The position numbers and the translations under genes are program-made. From Ruminococcus sp. (GTDB lineage Bacteria > Bacillota > Clostridia > Oscillospirales > Ruminococcaceae), in the NCBI GenBank assembly GCA_017478965.1, contig JAFVCV010000045.1, forward strand, positions 1-64,000: a DNA stretch of 64,000 nt, read 5' to 3'. Below the pieces are notes generated by a model that ran no database searches, had not been told where the DNA came from, and worked only from the letters and a program-made list of their open reading frames with translations. Positions 43,811-52,134 of this stretch are shown one piece after another (positions within the stretch are counted from its first letter, which is position 1; each line of letters begins with the position of its first letter).

Positions 43811-44956
43811 ATGGAAAAAATTGTTTATCTTGACAATGCGGCCACCACAGAGCCTTGCGACGAATGCAGAGCGGCGGTAGTAAGGGGGCTGGAGTGTTTC
43901 GGGAACCCCTCTTCACTTCACAGGCTGGGGGTCGATGCGGAACTGCTGGTGGAGGAGGCCAGGGAACAGATCGCAGAGAGCCTTGGGTGCGAAAGCGGCC
44001 AGGTGGTATTTACCTCAGGCGCCACGGAAAGCAGCAACACTGCCATTTTCGGGGCATATAAGTCTCAGGGGAAGAGAAAAAAAAGGATAATCACCACCAC
44101 GGTGGAGCACCCCGCCACCGCCAGACCCATCGACGAGCTGGAAAGGCTGGGCTGCGAGGTGGTGAGGATAGGGCCGGACGAGAACGGAGAGTTCCGGGCC
44201 GAGGACTTTATCAGTGAGGTGAACGAGGATACCTTTCTGGTGAGCATGATGATGGTAAATAATGAGGTGGGGGCTATTTTGCCGGTGGGGAAGGTCTTTA
44301 GCGCCATAAGGCGGAAATTTCCCAAAGGCGGGCCGCTTTTGCACTGCGACTGCGTTCAGGGGTATATGAAGCTGCCGGTCAGGGCGGCAGCTCTGGGGGC
44401 GGACCTTATATCCCTGAGCGGACATAAGATATGCGGACCTAAGGGCGTGGGAGCGCTCTATATCAGAAAGGGCCTGCACCTGCCGGCGCTGATGCTGGGA
44501 GGCGGACAGGAGAAAAACCGGCGCTCGGGTACGGAGAATGTGCCGCTTATCTGTGGGTTCGGCGCAGCTGTAAAGGCACTTGAAGGAACTGTTCCCCAAA
44601 GGCTGGAAAAGGCAAGGGAGCTGGAGAGCTATCTGCTCGAAAAATGCCGGGAGAACGGGGGGATCGTTCCCAACTACGCCGGGGAAAAGTCGCCCTACGT
44701 GGTGAGCCTTTCTGTGGAAAAGCTCAAAAGTGAGGTCCTTTTGCATTATCTGGAAAAACGGGGGATCTATGTATCAAGCGGTTCCGCCTGCTCCAAGGGG
44801 AAGAAGAGCGGAGTTCTGAACGAATTCAGAATACCTAAACAGAGGGCAGATACTACTCTGCGCATCAGTTTCGGGCCTAAGACTGCTAAGGAGGACATCG
44901 ACGCCCTGATAAGCGCCATAGCAGATGCGGAGCAGGAGCTGGCAAAGCTGGGCTGA
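43811..44956 (+). CDS. Cysteine desulfurase, NifS/IscS family (NifZ-like)
   Basis: A 381-aa PLP enzyme that converts cysteine to alanine and a protein-bound persulfide. Key residues are His100 in TTVEHPA, Asp180 in HCDCVQ, the PLP lysine Lys206 in SLSGHKICGPKGVG, and the active Cys327 in YVSSGSACSKG. The short loop around the Cys is of the IscS/NifS class I type. It is followed by thiI, which here lacks the rhodanese domain. In Bacillus subtilis the nifZ-thiI pair has the same arrangement: NifZ is the dedicated sulfur donor for ThiI in 4-thiouridine formation. By analogy this enzyme probably feeds ThiI rather than Fe-S assembly. Confidence 0.93.
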   Translation: MEKIVYLDNAATTEPCDECRAAVVRGLECFGNPSSLHRLGVDAELLVEEAREQIAESLGCESGQVVFTSGATESSNTAIFGAYKSQGKRKKRIITTTVEHPATARPIDELERLGCEVVRIGPDENGEFRAEDFISEVNEDTFLVSMMMVNNEVGAILPVGKVFSAIRRKFPKGGPLLHCDCVQGYMKLPVRAAALGADLISLSGHKICGPKGVGALYIRKGLHLPALMLGGGQEKNRRSGTENVPLICGFGAAVKALEGTVPQRLEKARELESYLLEKCRENGGIVPNYAGEKSPYVVSLSVEKLKSEVLLHYLEKRGIYVSSGSACSKGKKSGVLNEFRIPKQRADTTLRISFGPKTAKEDIDALISAIADAEQELAKLG

Positions 44957-45116
44957 TGGGGAGAAAATGACCGCAGGAAGTGGTAAAATAATACCCGGCT
45001 CACCTACAGAGCGAAGATACGGTCCATATGCAAAAACAAAAACAAGCTGGGGAAACAAAAGTTTTATACTATTATAATAGAGAGTAAAAATAATCATATT
45101 TTGACATTTTTTTTGA

Positions 45117-45146
45117 GCACTGCCGGGAATATTTCCGGCAGGGTGC
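45117..45146 (+). other. Hairpin in the thiI leader
   Basis: GCAC plus TGCCGG pairs with CCGGCA plus GTGC, with a small bulge and AATATT-containing loop, 36 nt before the thiI start. No U-run follows. A TATAAT box at 45073-45078 could give thiI its own promoter but its -35 is poor. Confidence 0.5.
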
Positions 45147-45181
45147 ATTTACGACAAATTTTTCAGTCAGGAGAGGTCATA

Positions 45182-46360
45182 ATGAAAGAAATAATACTGT
45201 GCAAGTACGGAGAGATAGCGCTTAAAGGTCTGAACAAAAGCACCTTTGAGAGCATGATGGTAAAGACCATAAAGCGCAGGCTCAGACCGGCGGGAGAGTT
45301 TAAGATCACAAGGTCCCAGTCCACACTTTATGTGGAGCCTCTGGGGGAAGAGCCGGACGTGGACCAGTTCACAGACAGGCTGACGAAGATCTTCGGTATC
45401 GTCAAGGTCTGCCGCAGCGGGGTCATTGAAAAGGACCTTGGGGAAATTTGCAGGCAGGCCCCCGAATATCTGGCAGAGCAGCTGGAGCAGGCCAGGACCT
45501 TCAAGGTCAACGCTAAGAGGAGCGACAAGGGGTTCCCCTACAAGTCGCCGGAGATCTGCACTGAGGTCGGCGGGGCCATTCTGGAAAGGTTCCCACATCT
45601 GGTCGTGGACGTTCATGAGCCGGACGTTATAGTCAATGTGGAGATACGTGAAACGGCGGCTTATGTCCACGGCAGACCCATTGATGGCGCCGGCGGGATA
45701 CCAGTGGGTTCCAGCGGCAGGGCGATGCTGCTTTTGTCAGGCGGGATAGATTCGCCGGTGGCAGGTTACATGATGGCCAGGAGAGGGGCGGTCATTCAGG
45801 CTGTCCACTTCGAGGCGCCGCCCTATACGTCTGACAGGGCCAGAATGAAGGTGGAAAAGCTGGCGGGACTTATCACGAAGTACTGCGGGGATATCAAGTT
45901 CTACTGCGTGCCTTTTACAGAGATCCAGATGAAGATAAGGGCCAACTGTCCGGAGGAGCTTTTCACCATCATAATGAGGAGACTCATGATGGAAATCGCA
46001 CAGAGACTGTGTGAGAAAGAGGGCGACGTTCAGGCGCTTGTCACCGGGGAAAGTCTGGGACAGGTAGCCAGTCAGACCATGTACGCCATGGTCTGCACTG
46101 ATGCGGCGTGCAGGATGCCGGTATTCAGGCCATGCGTGGGAATGGACAAGTCGGAGATAGTGGAGATCGCCCGGAAAATAGGGACTTTCGAGACTTCGAT
46201 ACTGCCTTATGAGGACTGCTGCACAGTGTTTACACCAAAGCACCCAAAGACCAGGCCCACATTAGCTGAGGTGGAGAAGGCGCAGGCCGGGTTCGATTTC
46301 GAGCCGTTTATACAGAAAGCCGTAGAGGATACGGAGATAACGGTCATCAAGGTATCCTGA
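45182..46360 (+). CDS. thiI: tRNA 4-thiouridine synthase ThiI
   Basis: A 392-aa enzyme with N-terminal ferredoxin-like and THUMP domains (1 to about 165; CKYGEIALKGLNKSTFE, FKVNAKRSDKGFPYKS) and a PP-loop ATPase domain (LLLSGGIDSPVAGYMMARRG, the SGGxDS motif). It adenylates U8 of tRNA and adds sulfur, and in many bacteria supplies sulfur for the thiamine thiazole. The C-terminal rhodanese domain of the Escherichia coli enzyme is absent, as in Bacillus; the length of about 400 aa fits that form. A PEDCCTVFTP-like Cys pair lies near the end (YEDCCTVFTPKHP). ATG 45182 follows CAGGAGAGG and begins the conserved MKEIILCKYGE. It pairs with the desulfurase upstream. Confidence 0.95.
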   Translation: MKEIILCKYGEIALKGLNKSTFESMMVKTIKRRLRPAGEFKITRSQSTLYVEPLGEEPDVDQFTDRLTKIFGIVKVCRSGVIEKDLGEICRQAPEYLAEQLEQARTFKVNAKRSDKGFPYKSPEICTEVGGAILERFPHLVVDVHEPDVIVNVEIRETAAYVHGRPIDGAGGIPVGSSGRAMLLLSGGIDSPVAGYMMARRGAVIQAVHFEAPPYTSDRARMKVEKLAGLITKYCGDIKFYCVPFTEIQMKIRANCPEELFTIIMRRLMMEIAQRLCEKEGDVQALVTGESLGQVASQTMYAMVCTDAACRMPVFRPCVGMDKSEIVEIARKIGTFETSILPYEDCCTVFTPKHPKTRPTLAEVEKAQAGFDFEPFIQKAVEDTEITVIKVS

Positions 46361-46850
46361 TCTGCCCGGGGCGGGATGCTCCTGAAAACAGGACCAGAGC
46401 AAGCGTTCAGGCAAACTGTACATAATAGCGGACTAATAACAGAGCTGAACAGGCGTACAGTTTTATTCCCTGTTGCCATATGGGAACGGGGTATTATGCA
46501 AAATGACGGCAGAGAGTGTTGAAAAATATTTGGTTACATAACGGTTACAGTGTTACCGTATCTTAAATTTTGAGTACTGTTTTTTGTACAAATTTGAGGG
46601 TAAAAAACAGGTCAGTTTGAACAAAAGGCACGTTTTTACGGCGGTTTTCGACACCAAAAAATGTAAGAAAATCAATAGTTTTTACTTGGTTTGGTAACAG
46701 TTCGGTAATAAATAAAGACCACCGAAAAGGTAAACTTTAGTTTGCGAAAACAGCTGAGTTAACAAAGCGTTCAAAAAGAGGTCTGAAAAATTGTATGATA
46801 CGACATAAAAGAGCCGATGGTTTAATGTTAATTTTGCGGAGAGTGACAAA
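46361..46850. other. 490-bp gap upstream of the cinA gene with GGTAAC-like repeats
   Basis: No credible gene. It holds a 9-bp inverted repeat (AAACTGTAC at 46413-46421, GTACAGTTT at 46455-46463), an imperfect dyad CGGTTACAGTGTTACCG (46542-46558), and GGTAACAGTTCGGTAA (46693-46708). The shared GGTAAC core suggests repeated binding sites for one regulator. A weak promoter ends the gap. Confidence 0.5.
46770..46799 (+). promoter_or_regulatory. Candidate promoter of the cinA C-domain gene
   Basis: TTCAAA (46770-46775), 18 bp, TATGAT (46794-46799); start codon GTG at 46851. Confidence 0.45.
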
Positions 46851-47363
46851 GTGGTAACAGAAAGTATTGACATTATTACAGAGAATGTAGTAAAATATAT
46901 GATAATGAGTGGGCATACTGTGTCTACAGCAGAGAGCTGTACGGGCGGTATGATAGCAGAAACGATCACAGGGGTATCCGGTGCGTCGGGCTGCTTTCCG
47001 GGCGGCGTATGCTGCTATACGGAAGAGATGAAGATGAAGATACTCGGAGTCAGACGGGAGACCCTTGAAAGGTACAGCGTCTATTCCGAAGAGACAGCCA
47101 GCGAGATGAGCGCCGGGGCCATGAGGCTCTTCGGCACCGACCATGCTTTTGGCATAACCGGCATAGCGGGACCCGGCGGGGTCAGCGAGGAAAAGCCGGC
47201 GGGCACAGTATATGTGTCGGTCAGGAGCGGGGACAGGGAGCTTGTCAGACAACTAAGGCTTTATGAAGAGTATGAGGACCTTACAAGAGAAAAGGTAAGA
47301 GAGCTGAGCACCCTGAAGGCTATGCAGATGATGGCAGAGCTTTGCGGGATATCAGAAAGCTGA
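46851..47363 (+). CDS. pncC: CinA C-terminal domain protein (nicotinamide-nucleotide amidase, PncC-like)
   Basis: A 170-aa stand-alone CinA_C domain, the usual length for PncC. It contains TAESCTGGMIAETITGVSGAS and the late FGITGIAGPGGVSEEKPAGTVYV motif. The enzyme deamidates NMN to nicotinate mononucleotide in NAD recycling. The N-terminal MoCF-like domain of full CinA is missing, as in E. coli PncC/YgaD. GTG 46851 is the start, 7 nt after GCGGAGAG. It is followed after 10 nt by sortase B, probably a shared transcript though the functions differ. Confidence 0.88.
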   Translation: MVTESIDIITENVVKYMIMSGHTVSTAESCTGGMIAETITGVSGASGCFPGGVCCYTEEMKMKILGVRRETLERYSVYSEETASEMSAGAMRLFGTDHAFGITGIAGPGGVSEEKPAGTVYVSVRSGDRELVRQLRLYEEYEDLTREKVRELSTLKAMQMMAELCGISES

Positions 47364-47373
47364 GGTCAGTATA

Positions 47374-48450
47374 ATGGCAATGTCAAATGAGACAATGAAT
47401 CTGACGGAGAGGGACACATCGAATTTCTTCGTGAGATTTATCAAATATTTTATCCCATGGAAAGGCGACGGGATAAGCGAAGTCATTAGGAAGCTGGTGT
47501 TCGTTTCCTCGATCGTGCTTTTTTCCATGTCGCTGAGCAGACTACAGGATTTCCTGGGGGCCGATGTTGAAGAACAGAAGTCTTATATGCAGGAGGTCGT
47601 GGTCAAGTACGAACCCAAGTTCGACGACAACATAACCTATGAGGTAAATAAGGGCAGCGACGATGTGGACGCTGCAAGCCCCGAGGCTATAGACAGGGAG
47701 AGGACCGTGCAGGAATGGGCCAAGGACCTGATAAAGCGCAACAGCGACGCCGTGGGGTGGATAAAGATACCGGGGTTCAACAACAGCGAGGGTAAGGAAT
47801 ATATAAACTTCCCGGTGCTGCAGGGACCGAACAACGAGTATTATCTGTACAAGGACCTGGATAAGAACTATTACGAATCGGGCAGCATTTATGCGGACGC
47901 CTGGTCGAAGATAGATGAGGAGGGTCAGAGCGACAACATCACTATCTTCGGACACCATATGAGATATGTGGGGACATCGTTCACGCACCTGGCTGAATAT
48001 AAGAAGGGCGTGGAGTTCCTGAAGAAATATCCGGTCATAGAGTTCAACTCTGTTTATGAGAACAATTGCAAGTATGCTATAATAAGCTGCTTTGTTGTAA
48101 ATGTAGATGAGAGCCAGGACGACGGAAATCTGTTCGTCTACATAGGCTACAGGAATTTTAACGACAGCGACTATACCTTCGAGACCTGGTATGATGAGAT
48201 AATGAAGAGGTCCTGGTACACCAGCAACGTTAAATGCACTGAGGACGATCATTATATCACCCTTTCCACCTGCTCCAATGAGACGGCGAACCTCAGATGG
48301 GTGATAGTGGCAAAGAAGCTTACGGCAGACGACAATATAGACCTGATAACCGAGTCCTATAAGGACAAGGCCGACAAGGACGTGTATTTCCCCAAATGCT
48401 GGCGTGACCTTTACGGCAACAACAAGAAGGATTTCGGCTGGGCATATTGA
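47374..48450 (+). CDS. srtB: Class B sortase
   Basis: A 358-aa membrane-bound transpeptidase. An N-terminal anchor lies at about residues 39-57, followed by an acidic stalk and the class B catalytic domain (about 115-316). The catalytic triad is His in FGHHMR (194), Cys300 in TLSTCS, and Arg308 in ANLRWV. Sequence such as VGWIKIPGF, INFPVLQG and YYLYKDLDKNYYESGSIY is typical of SrtB rather than SrtA. Family members attach heme-uptake proteins or pilins to peptidoglycan at NPxTN-like or related motifs. No protein with a sortase signal is encoded in this window, so its substrate lies elsewhere. Confidence 0.93.
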   Translation: MAMSNETMNLTERDTSNFFVRFIKYFIPWKGDGISEVIRKLVFVSSIVLFSMSLSRLQDFLGADVEEQKSYMQEVVVKYEPKFDDNITYEVNKGSDDVDAASPEAIDRERTVQEWAKDLIKRNSDAVGWIKIPGFNNSEGKEYINFPVLQGPNNEYYLYKDLDKNYYESGSIYADAWSKIDEEGQSDNITIFGHHMRYVGTSFTHLAEYKKGVEFLKKYPVIEFNSVYENNCKYAIISCFVVNVDESQDDGNLFVYIGYRNFNDSDYTFETWYDEIMKRSWYTSNVKCTEDDHYITLSTCSNETANLRWVIVAKKLTADDNIDLITESYKDKADKDVYFPKCWRDLYGNNKKDFGWAY

Positions 48451-48509
48451 TACTTGCGATTGCTCAAAAGCTCACCGGGGGCCGGACGGCCTGAGGTGAT
48501 AAAGAAGTT

Positions 48510-48554
48510 CCGCAGCCCCTCTCACAACTGCGGACAGACAGCCGGAAGGCTGTC
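48510..48554 (+). other. Two hairpins in the leader of the SH3-SleB gene
   Basis: CCGCAG...CTGCGG (about 48510-48533) and GACAGCC-GGAA-GGCTGTC (48537-48554). The second, with a stable GGAA loop, ends 21 nt before the start codon and could affect translation. Confidence 0.5.
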
Positions 48555-48575
48555 GGAAAGGTAATGTGATCAAAA

Positions 48576-49694
48576 ATGAAGCAGAAAAGATCCAGAGACG
48601 TCAAGGCTTCGGCCAAGCCGTCGGTAAGGAAAACAGGTGCAGTGCTTGGCGCAGGTGCCCTTTGCATTCTGACTGTCGGTACCATTAGTGTATGCGGACT
48701 CTTTGGTCAGAACAACAGCAAGATCACCGAGAACGACACAAGCAGTGAAACAATGGCTGCGGAAGTTACTACCACAACAACTACCGTATCGGAGAGAGAA
48801 CCTGAGACTGAGGATATCCATACCTCGCTTGATACAGTTGCCTGGAGAAAGGCGAGCATCAACGAGTACGAGATAGCTGAGGTATCAGCACCCAAGACAA
48901 CAACAGAAACAAGCAAGGCCGCAGAGACTGAGAAAGAAACTAAAAAGACCACCGTTTCTGAGGCTGGGACTAAGACAGAAACAAGTGCTGAGGAGAAGAA
49001 GACAGAGACCAAGACAACTACCAGAAGCACGGATCTTGAAAAGGTAACAGAGAAGACCTACTACGTTATATCGCCGGTGAACCTCAGGGCGGGCGCAAGC
49101 AGGAGCGATGCAGTCATAGATATGCTCGACAAGGGCGAAAGCGTCGTTGTTACAGCAGCCTCTAAGGACGGTGTATGGTTCGCAGTAAAGCACGGCGGCA
49201 CTGAGGGATATGCTACGGCTGAGTCCTTCACGGAAAAGAAACCTGAGGAAGAGACTGTTACCACTACCCCTAAGGTCAGCGAGGAAGTAAAGGCTGAGCC
49301 GGCAGGCGGCGTTATAAGCTATACCGCTGATGAATTTGAGATGCTCTGCTATGTATTGCAGAACGAGGTCGGCAACTGCTCAGAGGCCAGCAAGATCGCT
49401 GTGGCCAATGTCATCATCAACAGGGTCAAGTCCTCACAGTTCCCCAACAGCATCTCAGGCGTGCTCACTACACCGGGGCAGTTCGACGCTATCTATAATT
49501 ACTATTACGGCTATATGCCCCCCTCTCAGAACACAAGAGACTGCGCAGCGAGAGCTTTGGCAGGGGAGGACAATACCAACGGCGCTACCTATTATTACGC
49601 TCCGCAGTATTGCAGCGGTTCTACAGCAGCATGGTTCGAGTCACTGAACCTGTGCCTGGAGGTAGACGGACAGAGGTATTTTAAGAATTGGTAA
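48576..49694 (+). CDS. SH3 and SleB-type cell-wall hydrolase, membrane anchored
   Basis: A 372-aa protein with a basic N-terminus and membrane anchor (about 20-43), a Thr/Glu/Lys-rich stalk (about 50-155), a bacterial SH3 domain (about 160-222; YYVISPVNLRAGASRSDAVI) and a C-terminal SleB/Hydrolase_2 domain (about 255-372). The latter has EMLCYVLQNEVGNCSEASK with the catalytic Glu, IAVANVIINRVKSSQFPNSI and the FDAIYNYYYG motif. SleB-type enzymes are lytic transglycosylases that open spore cortex or vegetative wall. The SH3 domain here would bind peptidoglycan. It has its own terminator. A vegetative role is as likely as a germination one. Confidence 0.88.
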   Translation: MKQKRSRDVKASAKPSVRKTGAVLGAGALCILTVGTISVCGLFGQNNSKITENDTSSETMAAEVTTTTTTVSEREPETEDIHTSLDTVAWRKASINEYEIAEVSAPKTTTETSKAAETEKETKKTTVSEAGTKTETSAEEKKTETKTTTRSTDLEKVTEKTYYVISPVNLRAGASRSDAVIDMLDKGESVVVTAASKDGVWFAVKHGGTEGYATAESFTEKKPEEETVTTTPKVSEEVKAEPAGGVISYTADEFEMLCYVLQNEVGNCSEASKIAVANVIINRVKSSQFPNSISGVLTTPGQFDAIYNYYYGYMPPSQNTRDCAARALAGEDNTNGATYYYAPQYCSGSTAAWFESLNLCLEVDGQRYFKNW

Positions 49695-49746
49695 ATTTGC
49701 ATAGGAACAAAAAGCTTGTTTTGTGCACAATTTGGTAAGGCATACG

Positions 49747-49787
49747 AAAAGTCAGGACAGAGTATCAGAATGTCTTGACTTTTTTTA
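49747..49787 (+). terminator. Terminator of the SH3-SleB gene
   Basis: A 13-bp stem (49747-49759 with 49771-49783, one G-U), 11-nt loop, and a T run overlapping the end of the stem. Confidence 0.8.
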
Positions 49788-49872
49788 TTTATGGATTAAA
49801 CTATAATATTGGGGGCTTTTTTGCCCTTTTTACGAAGGATCATTCAGTAAGATTCAGGATTGGACAGAGAAG

Positions 49873-51390
49873 ATGGAAGAGATGAACCATGCTAAAAAGG
49901 CGGCGCTGAAACGGCTGCTGGTACATATAAGGATGTGGGTCCTGGGCGTGGCCGTTACTTTAGGCTGCGGAGGGCTGATGCTGACGGACAGCTCCTTCAA
50001 CGGCAAGAAAGAGGTAAGGACCGTCCCCACCGCCGGCTACGCTATGGCCGTGCAGGAAAGCACTACGCAGGAGGAGGAAGTCTCTCTTCAGGAACAGATA
50101 GACGAGTCCGCCGCCCGGGCGTTGAGACTGCTGCGGGGCGTGGCAGCTGCGCCGGTAAGGCTGCCGGTGAAGATGGAACTCAGCTTTGTGGAGTTCAAGA
50201 AGGCGCCTTTGAGCGAGTATGATATGTCGGTGGTGCAGACCTCTGCTAAGACTGTGAAGATAGGCGCAAACGGCATAACAGACCCCAATGACTTTACGGT
50301 GCCGTTCCCGGAGCAGGATACGCTGATATATCTGCCCGTAAGGCGGGAGCCTATGGAGCTTACCGACACCAGGAGCGTGGCTGATGAGTATTACAGGATA
50401 TATGACGAGAATTCAGGGTCCTATTACACAATGAACGCTCATGAACTGCTGTGCCTGATGGTCAATAATGAGATAGGCGACAGCTGGGATCAGGAGGCCA
50501 TAAAGGCACAGATAGTTGCGGCCTATTCTCACCTGAGGTTCAACCATGAGCACGGGCTGACGCCTACGGTGGGACTGAGATACGGCTATTCCTCTAAGCT
50601 GGAGGGTTGTGTGAACGCTGTTGAGGGGCAGGCAATGCTCTACGACGGACAGGTCATAAACGGAGTTTATTCGGCTTCCAGCGCAGGGTATTCCACCACG
50701 GCGAAGGATATCTGGAACGTGGATTATCCCTATCTGAAATGCGTTGAGAGCGAGGTGGATAAGCAGGCTCCCAACTTCGGGGAGGAGCGCAGCTTTTCCA
50801 AGGAACAGGTCAGGGCCATGCTGGAGGGCAGGTTCGGCATCACCCTTTCGGACGATGTTACGCAGTGGTTCACCATTACCAGGGCCTACAGTGTGGTCTA
50901 TATCGACACTGTTATGATCGACGGCAGGGACAGCTGCACGCTGACCGGCATTCAGCTTTGCAATATGATGGACCTGATGTCCAATGCTATAGATATAAAG
51001 TATAAGGACGGGACATTTACCTTCATTTCCTACGGCTGGGGCCACGGTGTGGGCATGAGCCAGTGGGGGGCAAAGTACCTGGCCGATGACGGATGGACCT
51101 ATGACCAGATACTGACCCACTACTATGTTGACGCTTATCTTGAGGTGACTTCGCCCTGCACTTCGGCCATGACCGGTGAGGAGGAAAGCGAGCCTGAGGA
51201 TGGGCCGCAGGATAACGATGAATACATCACCACTGAGCCGCCTGCCGTTTACAGCGAGCCGGTGACACAGGAGACTTACTACGAGCCGACTGTGACCACT
51301 GCGCCTGTGACGGAATATCCGGCCTATACGGACACGGAGAGCTATTACGGCGACTGGTCGGAGTACTATAACGACTACACGCAGTACTGA
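49873..51390 (+). CDS. SpoIID/LytB-domain protein
   Basis: A 505-aa protein with an N-terminal membrane segment (about 15-37), a linker, a SpoIID/LytB catalytic domain (about 195-425) and a Pro/Thr/Tyr/Glu-rich tail (about 430-505). The diagnostic motif FISYGWGHGVGMSQWGAKYL is present, with LMVNNEIGDSWDQEAIKAQIVA upstream. SpoIID is the lytic transglycosylase of the DMP engulfment complex; related LytB proteins modify other amidases. The long Tyr/Pro tail is absent from spoIID proper, so it may be a paralogue. It is 11 nt ahead of maf, in the same operon. The first ATG has a weak RBS; ATG 49882 is an alternative. Confidence 0.85.
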   Translation: MEEMNHAKKAALKRLLVHIRMWVLGVAVTLGCGGLMLTDSSFNGKKEVRTVPTAGYAMAVQESTTQEEEVSLQEQIDESAARALRLLRGVAAAPVRLPVKMELSFVEFKKAPLSEYDMSVVQTSAKTVKIGANGITDPNDFTVPFPEQDTLIYLPVRREPMELTDTRSVADEYYRIYDENSGSYYTMNAHELLCLMVNNEIGDSWDQEAIKAQIVAAYSHLRFNHEHGLTPTVGLRYGYSSKLEGCVNAVEGQAMLYDGQVINGVYSASSAGYSTTAKDIWNVDYPYLKCVESEVDKQAPNFGEERSFSKEQVRAMLEGRFGITLSDDVTQWFTITRAYSVVYIDTVMIDGRDSCTLTGIQLCNMMDLMSNAIDIKYKDGTFTFISYGWGHGVGMSQWGAKYLADDGWTYDQILTHYYVDAYLEVTSPCTSAMTGEEESEPEDGPQDNDEYITTEPPAVYSEPVTQETYYEPTVTTAPVTEYPAYTDTESYYGDWSEYYNDYTQY

Positions 51391-51401
51391 GGAGGATAAT
51401 T

Positions 51402-51989
51402 TTGAGATTAAACGAGCTGCTGAAGGAATATGATGTGATACTTGCATCGGCGTCACCCCGGAGGAAGGAGCTTATGCAGTTCATATGCCCGAATTTCAGG
51501 GTCATACCGGCGGACTGCGGAGAGGCGGTGCCGGAAGCGCTGAACCCGGCGGAGGTGGCAGGATTTCTGTCTTATCAGAAGTGCGAGTGCATCTCGCAGG
51601 TATACGGCAGCGCTGTGGTCATCGGCTGTGACACGGTGGTGCTCACGGAGGATAACGTTATCCTGGGCAAGCCCAAGAACGACGGGGACGCCGCAAGGAT
51701 GCTGAGAATGCTGTCTGGGAAGGTACACAGGGTGGACACCGGCGTGACCCTTTGCCACGGTGGTAAGACACAGACCTTCACGGTAAGCACCAGGGTGTGG
51801 TTCAGGGAGCTTGATGAGGAGACTATAGCGGACTACATCGCTACTGGGGAGCCTGCCGACAAGGCGGGGGCCTACGGCATACAGGGCAGAGGTTCATTGC
51901 TGGTGGAGAAGATAGAGGGCGATTTTTACAACGTTGTGGGAATGCCCATTTCTGAGATAGCAGTCAGGCTGAGAGATTTTCTCAGCTGA
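51402..51989 (+). CDS. maf: Maf-family nucleotide pyrophosphatase
   Basis: A 195-aa cytoplasmic enzyme with the Maf motifs ILASASPRRKELM, IGCDTVVLTEDNVILGKP, and GEPADKAGAYGIQGRG plus KIEGDFYNVVGMP. Maf proteins hydrolyse dTTP/UTP or modified nucleotides and affect septation. TTG 51402 is taken as the start: GGAGGA lies 5 nt upstream and the conserved region starts directly after. It follows the SpoIID gene by 11 nt and ends at a clear terminator. Length matches the family (about 190-200 aa). Confidence 0.95.
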   Translation: MRLNELLKEYDVILASASPRRKELMQFICPNFRVIPADCGEAVPEALNPAEVAGFLSYQKCECISQVYGSAVVIGCDTVVLTEDNVILGKPKNDGDAARMLRMLSGKVHRVDTGVTLCHGGKTQTFTVSTRVWFRELDEETIADYIATGEPADKAGAYGIQGRGSLLVEKIEGDFYNVVGMPISEIAVRLRDFLS

Positions 51990-52002
51990 AAAATAAGTGC
52001 GG

Positions 52003-52033
52003 GGTCCTGACCTTATCGGTCAGGGCCTTTTTT
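52003..52033 (+). terminator. Terminator after maf
   Basis: A 10-bp stem (52003-52012 with 52018-52027, one G-U), 5-nt loop and TTTTTT. Confidence 0.9.
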
Positions 52034-52034
52034 G

Positions 52035-52067
52035 TTTTGATAGTTTTGATAGTTTTGATAGTATAAT
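52035..52067 (+). repeat. Three tandem 9-nt repeats (TTTTGATAG) abutting a TATAAT box
   Basis: Units at 52035-52043, 52044-52052 and 52053-52061 are followed at 52062 by TATAAT. Each unit supplies a TTGATA that could act as -35 box, with spacers of 19 or 10 bp. This is probably the ypeB promoter. Confidence 0.55.
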
Positions 52068-52134
52068 TATCTGAAAAAGAGGAAAAATAAGGTCATCTAA
52101 GTGCGGATCTTTGTCCGCAGAAAGGAGCAGGTGA

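Noticed and set aside
44957-45181. TPP riboswitch before thiI
   Set aside because: No CTGAGA or conserved thi-box sequence is present.
48451-48575. c-di-AMP (ydaO) riboswitch before the SH3-SleB gene
   Set aside because: That class often precedes wall hydrolases, but the region is only 125 nt and the conserved core is not seen.
49775-49807. TTGACT-21-TATAAT as the SpoIID gene promoter
   Set aside because: The spacer is too long and TTGACT belongs to the terminator stem. The TATAAT may still be used with a poor -35.
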